NCBI RefSeq assembly: GCF_022921115.1
Contig: NZ_CP095075.1
Span: 3,732,001 to 3,796,000, forward strand
From: Halobacillus amylolyticus
GTDB taxonomy: Bacteria > Bacillota > Bacilli > Bacillales > Halobacillaceae
Reading direction: 5' to 3'
DNA length: 64,000 nt
The position numbers and the translations under genes are program-made. Below the pieces are notes generated by a model. That model was not told where the DNA came from, searched no databases, and saw only the letters and a list, made by a program, of their open reading frames with translations. Positions 8,884-17,493 of this stretch are shown in pieces. The first letter of the stretch is position 1; each line of letters starts with the position of its first letter.

Positions 8884-9114
8884 TAATATTCTCGACTCTT
8901 TAGCACACCGGCAGCCTTCGCCTCACAAACCATGAGTTTATGGTTCCTATCTAATGCGGCGGGACAGGCTATGAACGCCCTGCTTGTAAAGCTTTATAAT
9001 ATTGATACGGAAGTTGCTTATTTTGATATCCTTGGTGGCGTTTCTGTGCTATTAGGAATCATCCTGTTTACTTTTGCACCTAGGATTTCAAGGTTAATGA
9101 AGGGTGTTAACTAA
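8884..9114 (+). pseudogene. 3' remnant of a POT/PTR2-type di-/tripeptide transporter
   Basis: In frame from about 8884 the DNA reads FSTPAAFASQTMSLWFLSNA and then AGQAMNALLVKLY through to LAPRISRLMKGVN-like residues and a stop at 9112-9114. This is the last part of DtpT-like proton-dependent peptide transporters (usual form MMSLWFLSNAAGQAINAQ). An in-frame TAA lies just upstream at about 8881, and the rest of the ~450-residue gene is missing. The ATG at 8932 opens an apparent 60-aa ORF that is only this tail. Confidence 0.7.
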
Positions 9115-9130
9115 TTCTTTACTAAAAACG

Positions 9131-9165
9131 GCCGTCCCTTGTGAGGATGTATCCCAAGGGGCGGC
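9131..9165 (+). terminator. Terminator left from the peptide transporter gene
   Basis: An 11-bp stem (GCCGTCCCTTG / CAAGGGGCGGC, one G-T pair) followed by TCTTTT lies 16 bases past the transporter remnant stop. It probably served the lost gene. Confidence 0.75.
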
Positions 9166-9375
9166 TCTTTTATGTAATAAAAAAGGTCACTGATCCATCT
9201 TTCCTAAAAAGACCCCTTTTTACATCTCCTACAAGCTTAATCTCTTTTAAATAAATTTTTGCAAAATAAAGAGAAACGTGTAAAAATAAAGAGTCAGATC
9301 GATTGTAAAAATGTGTCTAAAAATACGAGAGTATGATTATATATAAATTGAAAGAGTAGGAAGGAGTGTACAAAA

Positions 9376-10302
9376 ATGGCAACGAGGAAAGCTAGGCGTA
9401 AAAAGAAAAAAAAATGGCTATGGATATCCTTAGCAGTTGTCTTGCTTGTAGCAGGCGGTGGAGCTGCTTATTTATATTCCGTTTATCACAATGTGAAAAC
9501 GACCGTTGATGATGAAATCCATAAGAAAGTTTCTGGAATTGACCATAAAGTGACGAAGAAGAAAATGAAAGCACAGGAACCTATCAATATTTTACTGCTT
9601 GGAGTAGATGAGCGTGAGAATGATAAAGGTCGCTCGGATACAATGATTGTCATGACGCTTGATCCTGCAAATAACCGTATGCAAATGGTCAGTATTCCAA
9701 GAGATACAAGAACAGAAATTGTTGGAAGAGGGATTGATGATAAGATCAACCACGCCTATGCATTTGGCGGCAGCGACATGTCTGTCAATACGGTAGAGAA
9801 TTTTCTCGATATTCGTTTAGATTATTATGTTCGCATGAATATGGATGGGTTATCGCAAATGGTAAATACTGTTGGCGGGATTACAGTGAACAATGACTTT
9901 GCTTTTTCACAAGGAGGTTATAACTTTCCAAAAGGGCAGATTGAGCTTGGCGGAAAAGAAGCTCTTGCCTGGGTTCGTATGCGGTATAATGATCCTCAAG
10001 GAGATGCTGGGCGTAATGAACGTCAGCGTCAAGTTATCCAAGGTGTGATTGATAAGGGGTCAAACATTAATATTGTGAATAATATTGGTTCAGTGATGGA
10101 TGTTCTTGGGGAAAATGTAGCAACGAATATGAGATTTGAAGATATGCGCAATTTAGCGATGAATTACCGTGATGCAAGAAAAAATATAGAAACCTATCAG
10201 ATGACAGGAAGAGGCACGCGGATCAATGATATTTATTATCTTCAAGTACCAGAATCGGAAGTACAGAAAACACATGATATGATCAAAGAATATAGTTCTT
10301 AA
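9376..10302 (+). CDS. LCP (LytR-CpsA-Psr) family wall polymer ligase
   Basis: 308 aa with a basic N-terminus (RKARRKKKKK), one TM helix at about 14-34 and an extracellular LCP domain at about 70-290. LCP enzymes transfer wall teichoic acid or other undecaprenyl-linked polymers to peptidoglycan. Motifs: NILLLGVDERENDKGRSDTM (residues 70-89), which holds the conserved Asp/Arg of the pyrophosphate site, VSIPRDTR, and NERQRQV. It is about the size of B. subtilis TagT/TagU/TagV. A close paralogue is at 20296-21228, and the teichoic acid genes lie at 46-63 kb. Ribosome site AAGGAG. Confidence 0.92.
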   Translation: MATRKARRKKKKKWLWISLAVVLLVAGGGAAYLYSVYHNVKTTVDDEIHKKVSGIDHKVTKKKMKAQEPINILLLGVDERENDKGRSDTMIVMTLDPANNRMQMVSIPRDTRTEIVGRGIDDKINHAYAFGGSDMSVNTVENFLDIRLDYYVRMNMDGLSQMVNTVGGITVNNDFAFSQGGYNFPKGQIELGGKEALAWVRMRYNDPQGDAGRNERQRQVIQGVIDKGSNINIVNNIGSVMDVLGENVATNMRFEDMRNLAMNYRDARKNIETYQMTGRGTRINDIYYLQVPESEVQKTHDMIKEYSS

Positions 10303-10304
10303 GA

Positions 10305-10335
10305 AAAAGGGAGGCTTCGCCTTTCCTTTTTTTTC
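10305..10335 (+). terminator. Terminator after the first LCP gene
   Basis: An imperfect GC stem (GAGGC-TTC-GCCTTTC) with an A-rich left side and a run of eight T on the right follows the stop. Confidence 0.75.
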
Positions 10336-10375
10336 ATGATAAAATATAGAAAACCAATAAAGGAGAGTCTACCAG

Positions 10376-10786
10376 ATGAAAAAGCAAGCCAATCCATATT
10401 TCACCTTTAATGGATATGCAAGAGAGGCACTGGACTTTTACAAGCGTGTGTTTGATGGAGAAGTAACAGATATTCAGACTTTTGGGGAAGCTGATTTTGA
10501 CACACCGCCGGAAGCAGATGAGAGAATTATGCATGCTCGTTTTACAAAAGAGGGCCTTTTCTTTATGGTTTCAGACACGTTCCCTGGAGGTGCCTCTGAG
10601 GCGGGCAGCATGATTTCTTTGGCGTTAGAGTTGGACAGTGAAGATGAAATTAACAAAATTTACAATCGTTTAAGTGAAAGTGGCACGGTGCATATGGAAC
10701 TTCAGGACACATTCTGGGGAGCGACGTTTGCTAAGGTAAAAGACTGCTTTGGCGTGACTTGGGATTTAAACTATCAAAAATCATAA
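10376..10786 (+). CDS. VOC-superfamily protein, PhnB/YjdN-like
   Basis: 136 aa starting at ATG 10376 behind AAAGGAGAG. The sequence follows the PhnB-like glyoxalase fold: PYFTFNGYAREALDFYKRVF at the start, HARFTKEGLFFMVSD in the middle and WGATFAKVKDCFGVTWDLN at the end, two beta-alpha-beta-beta-beta units. Members bind metals or small ligands, but most have no known reaction. It stands between two terminated genes, so no partner is suggested. Assignment to the superfamily is firm; the function is open. Confidence 0.85.
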   Translation: MKKQANPYFTFNGYAREALDFYKRVFDGEVTDIQTFGEADFDTPPEADERIMHARFTKEGLFFMVSDTFPGGASEAGSMISLALELDSEDEINKIYNRLSESGTVHMELQDTFWGATFAKVKDCFGVTWDLNYQKS

Positions 10787-10861
10787 ACTTTTAGAATAGA
10801 AGGCAAGGCTCAAAAGGGTGGAGTCCTGTTTTTTAACTACATATAGAGGAGAGGATATGAA

Positions 10862-11737
10862 ATGGCAGAGTTGAAAAGTCCGACAATCGGCTGGATTGGT
10901 ACAGGTGTAATGGGGCAAAGCATGGCAGGACGTTTACTACAAGCCGAATACAATGTAAATGTATTTACACGTACCTCTGCGAAAGCACAAGAACTGCTTG
11001 AACTAGGGGCAGGGTGGAAGAATAGTGTAAAGAGTCTAGCAGAAGAGTCTGATGTGATCATCACGATGGTCGGTTATCCATCCGATGTTGAAGAGGTTTA
11101 TTTTGGCGAAGATGGACTTTTGCAAAATGCTCCAGAGGGTACATATATCATTGATATGACGACGTCTTCTCCGGAACTAGCAGTGAAAATAGATCAAGAA
11201 GCTAATAAACGTAGTATACACGTCTTGGATGCTCCAGTTTCTGGTGGTGATATTGGAGCAAAACAAGGAACACTTTCCATCATGGTTGGTGGTGAAGAAT
11301 CAGTCTTTCATGACGTTCGCTTCCTGTTTGATCTGCTAGGAAGCCAGAATGTGCTACAGGGTCCAGCAGGTTCAGGACAATTTACAAAAATGTGTAACCA
11401 AATTGCGATTGCTTCTAATATGATGGGGGTTTCCGAGTCGTTAGTCTACGCTGAAGCGGCTGGACTTGATCCGAATACCGTCCTTGAGAGTATTAGTGGA
11501 GGTGCAGCTGGGAGCTGGTCATTGAGTAATCTAACTCCACGGGTAATTAAAGGGGATTTAGAACCAGGGTTTTATGTAAAACATTTTATTAAAGATATGA
11601 AAATTGCTATTGAGTCAGCGGAGAAAATGGAACTCGATCTTCCAGGCTTGAAACTAGCCAAGCAATTATACGATCAAATCTCCTCAGATGGATACGCCAA
11701 CAGCGGTACCCAAGCCCTCTATAAATATTACAAATAA
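10862..11737 (+). CDS. NAD(P)-dependent beta-hydroxyacid dehydrogenase (3-hydroxyisobutyrate dehydrogenase family)
   Basis: 291 aa, typical for the family (B. subtilis YkwC-like). The N-terminal Rossmann motif GWIGTGVMGQSMAGRLL is at residues 10-26, the substrate-binding DAPVSGGDIGAKQGTLSIMV at about 121-140, and the catalytic Lys region GSGQFTKMCNQ at about 172-182. It should oxidise a small beta-hydroxy acid such as 3-hydroxyisobutyrate, glycerate or a related acid; the sequence does not settle which. Ribosome site GAGGAGAGG before ATG 10862. REP copy R1 lies 23 bases after the stop, between this gene and the convergent ykvA-like gene. Confidence 0.9.
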   Translation: MAELKSPTIGWIGTGVMGQSMAGRLLQAEYNVNVFTRTSAKAQELLELGAGWKNSVKSLAEESDVIITMVGYPSDVEEVYFGEDGLLQNAPEGTYIIDMTTSSPELAVKIDQEANKRSIHVLDAPVSGGDIGAKQGTLSIMVGGEESVFHDVRFLFDLLGSQNVLQGPAGSGQFTKMCNQIAIASNMMGVSESLVYAEAAGLDPNTVLESISGGAAGSWSLSNLTPRVIKGDLEPGFYVKHFIKDMKIAIESAEKMELDLPGLKLAKQLYDQISSDGYANSGTQALYKYYK

Positions 11738-11760
11738 CTGATGATGATGGTATAAAGTTC

Positions 11761-11797
11761 CACCTCAGGTCATCCAAATTATGGATGACCTGAGGTG
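11761..11797. repeat. REP hairpin R1
   Basis: 16-bp arms with loop AATTA. The outermost C-G pair of the 17-bp core is lost on the right. It lies between convergent gene ends and has no T-tract. Confidence 0.9.
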
Positions 11798-11826
11798 CGT
11801 ATAAATGTAAGCACCAGTCGCTATGT

Positions 11827-12255
11827 TTAGTTGTTTAGTGGTTGGTGTTTTTTGTTGGGTTCTTTAGCGAGCCAGCGTTTATAAGTTTGCAGATCTGAGT
11901 TGACTTGTTTAATGACTAAATTAATAATGTAGACGTCATCAATTAGCCCGGCTACAGGAATGAAGTCAGGGATCGCGTCAAGCGGCATAACGAAATAGAG
12001 TACTCCCCCAAAGATGGCAACAATCGATCCTTTAGGTGCTTTTTGATAATCGCCCTTGACCCAGTCTCGTACCATTTGAAACATAAGCTGAAGCTCGTTC
12101 CACACCTTCGACAGCGGACCTTGACGTTCCTCTGATTTTTCTTGTGCCTGTTCAATGATTTGTTTCGTTTTTGCAGGATTTTGAATGAGTGTTCCTGCCC
12201 GCTGCTTCGTTTTCTCAAAGAGCTTTCGTGCTTTGCTTTCTTCAGATTTTTTCAT
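11827..12255 (-). CDS. DUF1232 (YkvA-like) membrane protein
   Basis: 142 aa from ATG 12255, preferred over a longer in-frame start at 12444 because CGGAGG lies 8 bases upstream and the longer form would overlap the promoter of the divergent gene. The N-terminal half is charged and helical. The C-terminal half has the DUF1232 signature YFVMPLDAIPDFIPVAGLID with a membrane-buried stretch (about 80-105). The family is widespread in Bacillaceae and has no proven function. Confidence 0.85.
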   Translation of the reverse strand: MKKSEESKARKLFEKTKQRAGTLIQNPAKTKQIIEQAQEKSEERQGPLSKVWNELQLMFQMVRDWVKGDYQKAPKGSIVAIFGGVLYFVMPLDAIPDFIPVAGLIDDVYIINLVIKQVNSDLQTYKRWLAKEPNKKHQPLNN

Positions 12256-12378
12256 GATAGGGACCTCCGAATTTGTGTGCTCGTTTTTTGGTGAAAGGTA
12301 ATGAGCCTTGTTTTTTTCCTTTTCCTCTAAAACCTTTATAATAAACTTAAGGGAGTATAAGAGGAGAGGAGATTTTAT

Positions 12379-14298
12379 ATGGAAAAGATCGGTAGAAATG
12401 ATCCATGTCCTTGTGGAAGTGGAAAGAAGTATAAGAAGTGCCACGGCAAGACAAATGTCATCGAATTCCCTTCGAGAAAGGTCGAAGAGGAACTAGATCG
12501 TTATCTTCTGCAATTTCAAGATTATATGTACGACAATTACCCCCAATTATTTCCCCAAAATAAGGCTGCATCTCAAGAAGAAGAGGTCGAGCATTTTATC
12601 CGACTCTTATATAAGGGATTATTTATGCCACAGGCTGATGGTCAAACCGTGTTTCAACACTTTTTTAAGCAAAAAGGGAAATCGATTGTCCGTCCGGCAA
12701 CTGCAGATGCTTTGGCGTCATGGGGAAATTCAAATGCTAGTATCTTCCACTATTTAAAAGAGGAAACTAGCGGACTAGTGCATGTTGAGGATGTGCTAAA
12801 TGGTGGCGAATACAAAGTGGGAAGAGAGAGAATTCCGCTTGATAATGAAGACATGAAGAGGGTTCCATATTATATTGGGATCGTAATGAATTGGGGTACA
12901 TTTCATAATTTTATTCCTTTAGCGCTGCCGAACACGCAAGCGGGCTATGATTATTATATCTCGAAATTAGAAACGGATTTCAAAGCACAGTCAGAATCTG
13001 CCACGATCGGTGACTTTTTACATCAGACCTTTTTAAACCAGTTTCCTAAATGGCTCTATATGGAAACTCCAGACTCATCGGATTTGGCTTGGAATGGAAC
13101 TCCACAGCAGCTTGGAGTATTAAAACTTCTTGACGAACACGTAGACGCTGAAGATCAACGGTATGAAACGTATGAACTGCTGAAAAACCTGTGGATAAAG
13201 TTTTGTGAGGAACAAGCACCGATTATTAGAAAACCAGCTGTGTTTGCAGCGACGCTGGAATATTTTCTTCATGAAATGCCTTATTTAGGCGGGGAACAAA
13301 CGGTTACGCAAAAAGAAGTAGCCCAAAAATATGGGGTTAGTCCAAATAGCATTTCTAAACGTTATCAAGAAATAGAGGAATTCTTTTTTGAACTCTTGCA
13401 GAGCAAAAAGTATGGTGATAGTAACCCTCAATTGCAATACTATGTGAAAACGAGTGCGCACAAGGACATCGAAAGGCATACGTACGAATTGAATAAAAAG
13501 GTGGAGCAGATGAATTTTAGTTCAACCGATGAGATTAATGATTATATGAACCATCATAGGAACGACCCTTTTATCCCTTCTAATGATAAACAGCGTGCGC
13601 AAGTAAAGGCGTTTGAAGCTTATGAAACGAAGGATGAGGAAAAAAAGAAAAGGTTAGTCGATGAAGTTTTGGAATTGGATGAAGGGAATGTGGACGGTCT
13701 CGCTCTACGGGCCCATTTTACGAGTGCAATAGAGGAAAAGGTGCTTTTTGTCTTAAAGGCTATCAATTCGGGGTATCGCCGTTTGGGTGTTGAACAGCCT
13801 GATACAGATGTCGCTCTTTGGCAAATCGTGGAGGCACGTCCCCTGTTAAGGGCTATAGAGTTTTTGGGAGAATTATATGAGGAAAATGGAGAGATGGAAC
13901 AGGCGATCGAATCCTATGAGGATCTCATTGAACTGAATCCAAATGATAATCAAGGTATTCGTTCTCGATTAATTCCACTTTATTTTCAAGAAGAAAGATA
14001 TAAGGATCTCCAGTCATTACTTGATCTGTTCCCCGATGAAATTTCAGCGGAAAAGCTGTTTGCGGTTTCGTTGTTAATGATTCGGTTAGAAATGGATGCC
14101 GACGATATCACGGCACAATTAAAAATGGCTCATTCCAGAAATGGGTTCGTATATTCACTGCTCACTGGCAAGGAATCGATGCCAGAAAGGCTTCCTGAGC
14201 AGTTTACACTTGGTTCATTTGAGGAAGCTGTCACCTATGTTCACCGTAACGGTCACCTATGGAAGCCACACCTCCATCACTTTGAGACAATTTTGTAA
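12379..14298 (+). CDS. SEC-C motif protein with HTH and TPR-like regions
   Basis: 639 aa. It begins [20 protein letters not shown], a SEC-C zinc-binding motif (residues 4-23) that in SecA contacts SecB or ribosomes. A helix-turn-helix-like segment [20 protein letters not shown] lies at about 312-331. TPR-like helices ([20 protein letters not shown] onward) fill about 493-560. The combination suggests a scaffold or regulatory protein; no enzyme domain is visible. Divergent from ykvA, with a 123-bp shared promoter gap. Ribosome site GAGGAGAGGAG. A half REP copy and a bidirectional terminator follow. Confidence 0.8.
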   Translation: MEKIGRNDPCPCGSGKKYKKCHGKTNVIEFPSRKVEEELDRYLLQFQDYMYDNYPQLFPQNKAASQEEEVEHFIRLLYKGLFMPQADGQTVFQHFFKQKGKSIVRPATADALASWGNSNASIFHYLKEETSGLVHVEDVLNGGEYKVGRERIPLDNEDMKRVPYYIGIVMNWGTFHNFIPLALPNTQAGYDYYISKLETDFKAQSESATIGDFLHQTFLNQFPKWLYMETPDSSDLAWNGTPQQLGVLKLLDEHVDAEDQRYETYELLKNLWIKFCEEQAPIIRKPAVFAATLEYFLHEMPYLGGEQTVTQKEVAQKYGVSPNSISKRYQEIEEFFFELLQSKKYGDSNPQLQYYVKTSAHKDIERHTYELNKKVEQMNFSSTDEINDYMNHHRNDPFIPSNDKQRAQVKAFEAYETKDEEKKKRLVDEVLELDEGNVDGLALRAHFTSAIEEKVLFVLKAINSGYRRLGVEQPDTDVALWQIVEARPLLRAIEFLGELYEENGEMEQAIESYEDLIELNPNDNQGIRSRLIPLYFQEERYKDLQSLLDLFPDEISAEKLFAVSLLMIRLEMDADDITAQLKMAHSRNGFVYSLLTGKESMPERLPEQFTLGSFEEAVTYVHRNGHLWKPHLHHFETIL

Positions 14299-14313
14299 TG
14301 GAAATGAATGTAA

Positions 14314-14326
14314 GACCTGAGGTGGA
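14314..14326. repeat. Half REP remnant
   Basis: GACCTGAGGTGGA matches the outer 13 bases of the REP right arm, without the loop side or the left arm. It lies 16 bases after the SEC-C gene stop. Confidence 0.55.
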
Positions 14327-14336
14327 GGAAAATGGA

Positions 14337-14375
14337 AAAACCTCCCTCGCTTATTTTATACGCGAGGGAGGTTTT
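14337..14375. terminator. Bidirectional terminator between SEC-C gene and fdhA
   Basis: A 14-bp stem (AAAACCTCCCTCGC / GCGAGGGAGGTTTT) has A and T runs on either side and lies between convergent genes. Confidence 0.88.
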
Positions 14376-14386
14376 ATTATTGCTGA

Positions 14387-15601
14387 TTAGCTTTTGAGTA
14401 ATCCGTGAGGGTCGAGCACAAACTTCTTAGGAACACCACTGTCAAATTCGCTGTAGCCTTTTGGTGCATCTTCAAGTCCGATTACTGTTGCGTTTACGGC
14501 TTTAGCAATATCAGCCTTACCACTCAAAATGGATTGCATCAGTCCGCGATGATATTGCATGACTGGAGTTTGCCCGGTGACGAAGGTTTGAGCTTTTGCC
14601 CAGCCTAAACCAAAATTTAGTTTCAATGCACCTTGGCGGGCGTCTTCATCAGAGGCACCTGGATCTTCCGTGACATAAAGACCGGGAATCCCGAGTCCGC
14701 CGCCTGCCTTTGTCGCCCCCATAATGGAGTTTAATACAACAGCAGGTGCTTCCTCATGACTGTGACCGTGTGCTTCAAAGCCAACACAATCAACGGCCGC
14801 ATCTACTTCGGGAACACCTAATATTTGTTCAATTTGTTCGGAAATATTATCATGCTTGCTTATATTAATGGTTTCACAACCAAAGCTGCGTGCCTGCTCA
14901 AGTCTTTCTTCAATTAAATCACCAACAATGACAACGGATGCACCAAGGAGCTGGGCAGAGTGTGCTGCTGCTAACCCAACCGGACCAGCCCCTGCGATAT
15001 ATACGGTTGAACCTATTTTGACACCTGCTGAATAAACGCCGTGAAATCCAGTAGGAAAGATATCAGAAAGCATTGTTAAGTCGAGCATTTTATCCATCGC
15101 TTGATCTTTGTCAGGAAACTTAAGCACCTGGAAATCAGCGTATGGGACCATGACGTATTCGGCTTGTCCACCTACCCATCCGCCCATATCGACATATCCG
15201 TAAGCAGAACCAGGGCGGTCAGGGTTTACGTTTAAGCAAATGTGTGTTTTTCCTTCAATACAGTTTACACACCGTCCACAGGCGATATTAAATGGAACAG
15301 AAACGAGATCGCCTTTGTTTACGAATTCAACATCTCTTCCCGTTTCAATCACTTCACCGGTAATCTCATGGCCAAGGACCAACCCTTCCGGTGCTGTTGT
15401 GCGCCCGCGAACCATGTGCTGGTCACTTCCACAAATGTTAGTAGAAACGACTTTCAAAATCACACCATGTTCGCATTTACGGCCAACGTTTGCCGGATTT
15501 ACACCTGGTCCATCTCTTAGTACAAGTTCTGGAAAATCAATGTCCTTAACAACTACATCACCATTACCGCTATATGCAACTGCGCGGTTATTTGTTGCCA
15601 T
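14387..15601 (-). CDS. fdhA: Glutathione-independent formaldehyde dehydrogenase, zinc alcohol dehydrogenase family
   Basis: 404 aa, matching the ~400-aa FdhA type. It oxidises formaldehyde to formate with tightly bound NAD and no thiol cofactor. Seen: catalytic zinc site NICGSDQHMVRGR (about 56-68), GLVLGHEITGEV (about 73-84), the structural zinc cysteines in CGRCVNCIEGKTHIC (about 107-121), and the Rossmann motif GAGPVGLAAAH (about 203-213). The FdhA-specific insert with AHGHSHEEAP is present. It is a single-gene unit. The upstream region (15602-15954) is shared with the divergent EamA gene and holds REP R2. Confidence 0.9.
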   Translation of the reverse strand: MATNNRAVAYSGNGDVVVKDIDFPELVLRDGPGVNPANVGRKCEHGVILKVVSTNICGSDQHMVRGRTTAPEGLVLGHEITGEVIETGRDVEFVNKGDLVSVPFNIACGRCVNCIEGKTHICLNVNPDRPGSAYGYVDMGGWVGGQAEYVMVPYADFQVLKFPDKDQAMDKMLDLTMLSDIFPTGFHGVYSAGVKIGSTVYIAGAGPVGLAAAHSAQLLGASVVIVGDLIEERLEQARSFGCETINISKHDNISEQIEQILGVPEVDAAVDCVGFEAHGHSHEEAPAVVLNSIMGATKAGGGLGIPGLYVTEDPGASDEDARQGALKLNFGLGWAKAQTFVTGQTPVMQYHRGLMQSILSGKADIAKAVNATVIGLEDAPKGYSEFDSGVPKKFVLDPHGLLKS

Positions 15602-15954
15602 ACGTAGTCCTCCTTTATTAATCTCATGGCATAGGGACAGGTTAACACTTAGCTAAGACGTAAGAGACAAGTAGTCACTACATAATCTCAATGTATGATG
15701 ATTGCCAGATTGTGAGAAGCAGGAATCTTAGTCGAATATGTATGGATCTATTTGTAAGTCGGTAGCTAGATTTTACAAAACATTCACACAAAAAGATGTA
15801 CAATAATAATACCCTAATCCAAAAGCCTTAAACATATTAACTGAGAAAAAAATCCACCTCAGGTCATCCATTTTATGGATGACCTGAGGTGGATTATATT
15901 TACAAATTCGCTGTATGAAGTATGTTAAAATTGAAGCGGCTAATTTTATGAAGC
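15602..15954. other. Divergent intergenic region with REP R2
   Basis: 353 bases separate fdhA (minus) from the EamA transporter (plus). Apart from REP R2 (15851-15895) I see no gene, RNA or clear operator. Promoters for both genes should lie here, but I could not pick convincing -35/-10 pairs. Confidence 0.5.
15851..15895. repeat. REP hairpin R2
   Basis: 20-bp perfect arms (core plus AAT/ATT), loop TTTTA. It lies between divergent genes, so it does not end either of them. Confidence 0.95.
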
Positions 15955-15966
15955 GTGGTGATGTGG

Positions 15967-16869
15967 ATGAGTAGGAAAAAAGGGATTATTTTTGTGCTGT
16001 TAGGTGCGGCAAGTTTCGGGTTCACTCCTGTTTTCGTGAAACTAGGCTTCAGACAGGGTTATTCTTTAGGAGAAATTAATATCATCCAAATGCTTATCGC
16101 ATTTGTTGTGCTTTGGGGGATGGCTTTAGTCGTACGTGCAAAGGTAACTGGATTGCGTCGAAAAACGGTGCTGAAGATTATGACTACGGGCACCTTTGTG
16201 GGGTTAACAAGTATTTTTTATTATGGAGCGATTCAGCATCTGACAGCTTCCTTAGCGATTATTTTATTATTCCAGTTTGTATGGATAGGGATTTTTTTTG
16301 AATGGGTATTTAACAAAAGAAAGCCGACATTAGTTACGATTTCTTCAATGATTGTTACACTGATCGGTGTATTTTTTGCTTCGAATATTTTAAGTAATGG
16401 AGTGATTGAACTTCCGGCCCTCGGTCTTATGTTTGGTATGTTATCTGCTTTTACGTATGCTGGATTTATTTTCTTCAGTGGTCAAGTGGCTGTAGATGTT
16501 ACGCCATGGATTCGCAGCCCAATGATGGTAACAGGATCTTTAATCTTAGTCATCATTACATTTATGAAGGATATTCCTTCGCTGCCACTTGGAGATCTAG
16601 ACTTGTGGGTCGTGGGAGGGGGAGTGGCTTTCTTTGGAGCCGTTATCCCACCGCTGTTCTTTGCTTTTGGTTCACCTGGATTATCAGACGGATTGGCTAA
16701 TGTACTTAGTGCGATTGAATTACCTGTCGCACTTATATCAGCCAACCTTATCCTTTCAGAGTCGATTACAGTTTTGCAATGGCTTGGGGTTATTTTCATC
16801 ATTGTCGCTATCTTCCTTAACAACATGCGAGGAGCTACTAAATCAACTCAACTGGAGAAACGCAGCTAG
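15967..16869 (+). CDS. EamA-family (DMT superfamily) transporter
   Basis: About 300 aa with ten predicted TM helices in two EamA halves (about 5-145 and 150-290). The first begins GIIFVLLGAASFGFTPVFVK, the second LPALGLMFGMLSAFTYAGFI. The family exports amino acids, nucleosides or other metabolites; the substrate cannot be read from the sequence. ATG 15967 is chosen because GGTGA lies 5 bases before it; GTG 15955 and ATG 15961 are in frame and possible. Confidence 0.85.
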   Translation: MSRKKGIIFVLLGAASFGFTPVFVKLGFRQGYSLGEINIIQMLIAFVVLWGMALVVRAKVTGLRRKTVLKIMTTGTFVGLTSIFYYGAIQHLTASLAIILLFQFVWIGIFFEWVFNKRKPTLVTISSMIVTLIGVFFASNILSNGVIELPALGLMFGMLSAFTYAGFIFFSGQVAVDVTPWIRSPMMVTGSLILVIITFMKDIPSLPLGDLDLWVVGGGVAFFGAVIPPLFFAFGSPGLSDGLANVLSAIELPVALISANLILSESITVLQWLGVIFIIVAIFLNNMRGATKSTQLEKRS

Positions 16870-16891
16870 CTGAAATTAATGTGGAATTTCC

Positions 16892-16910
16892 TGGATGACC
16901 TGAGGTGGAA
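16892..16910. repeat. Half REP remnant (right arm only)
   Basis: TGGATGACCTGAGGTGGAA is a full right arm preceded by an ATTTCC loop-like stretch, but the left arm is missing. It lies 22 bases after the EamA stop and just before a terminator. Confidence 0.75.
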
Positions 16911-16920
16911 GTATTATCCA

Positions 16921-16964
16921 CGAAAAAGCCCGCTAATCGAGTTAAGGTTTAGTGGGCTTTTTCG
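16921..16964. terminator. Bidirectional terminator between EamA and GlsB-type genes
   Basis: CGAAAAAGCCCGCT pairs with the segment ending at 16964 over 14 bp (one G-T), with A/T runs on both sides, between convergent genes. Confidence 0.88.
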
Positions 16965-16970
16965 GTGCTA

Positions 16971-17219
16971 TCATTTTCTAGTGCTGCGCATGATTAAACT
17001 CAGAATAAAAATAAAAATGATGGCTCCTATTAACGCAGGAATAATGGCTATTCCAGCTACACTAGGACCAAAAGTACCAAGTAGTTCTCCGCCAATCCAG
17101 GCGCCGCCAATTCCAGCGATAATTTTGCCAATAATTCCACCTGGCATATTTTCACCTATGATGAATTTGGCTGACCAACCTAATATGCCTCCAACAATCA
17201 AATATACTATTAAACCCAT
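16971..17219 (-). CDS. GlsB/YeaQ/YmgE-family small membrane protein
   Basis: 82 aa with three hydrophobic Gly-rich helices: GLIVYLIVGGILGWSAKFI, MPGGIIGKIIAGIGGAWIGG and IAGIAIIPALIGAIIFIFIL. This is the transglycosylase-associated protein family, a general-stress membrane protein of unknown mechanism. AGGAGGGACC precedes the ATG at 17219. Its upstream region holds REP R3, shared with the divergent amidase gene. Confidence 0.88.
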   Translation of the reverse strand: MGLIVYLIVGGILGWSAKFIIGENMPGGIIGKIIAGIGGAWIGGELLGTFGPSVAGIAIIPALIGAIIFIFILSLIMRSTRK

Positions 17220-17355
17220 CAGTAGGTCCCTCCTAAGTTTTAGACTTCTCGCTTGTTGATAAATTTTGAAACCTTTTATTCCGGCTTGAGGTCATTCTAC
17301 TCTATACACTCGTCCCTTATGCAAAGTAATCTCATCCTCAAATTCTGGATAATAT

Positions 17356-17398
17356 ACCCACCTCAGGTCATCCATTTTCTGGATGACCTGAGGTGGGT
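17356..17398. repeat. REP hairpin R3
   Basis: 19-bp arms (core plus AC/GT), loop TTTTC, followed by a short T run. It lies between divergent genes. Confidence 0.95.
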
Positions 17399-17493
17399 TT
17401 TTATAGGATTATTGAACTTAGGGCAAATCTAGCTAATATTGTCTAACAATTCTGGTAGAATGAGAATTAATGAATAGGAAAGGGTGAAATACT

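Noticed and set aside
15240..15656. 138-aa plus-strand ORF opposite fdhA, and similar ORFs opposite the nuclease gene (25577-26044, 26114-26542)
   Set aside because: They are antisense shadows of genes with clear domain motifs and have no start signals of their own.
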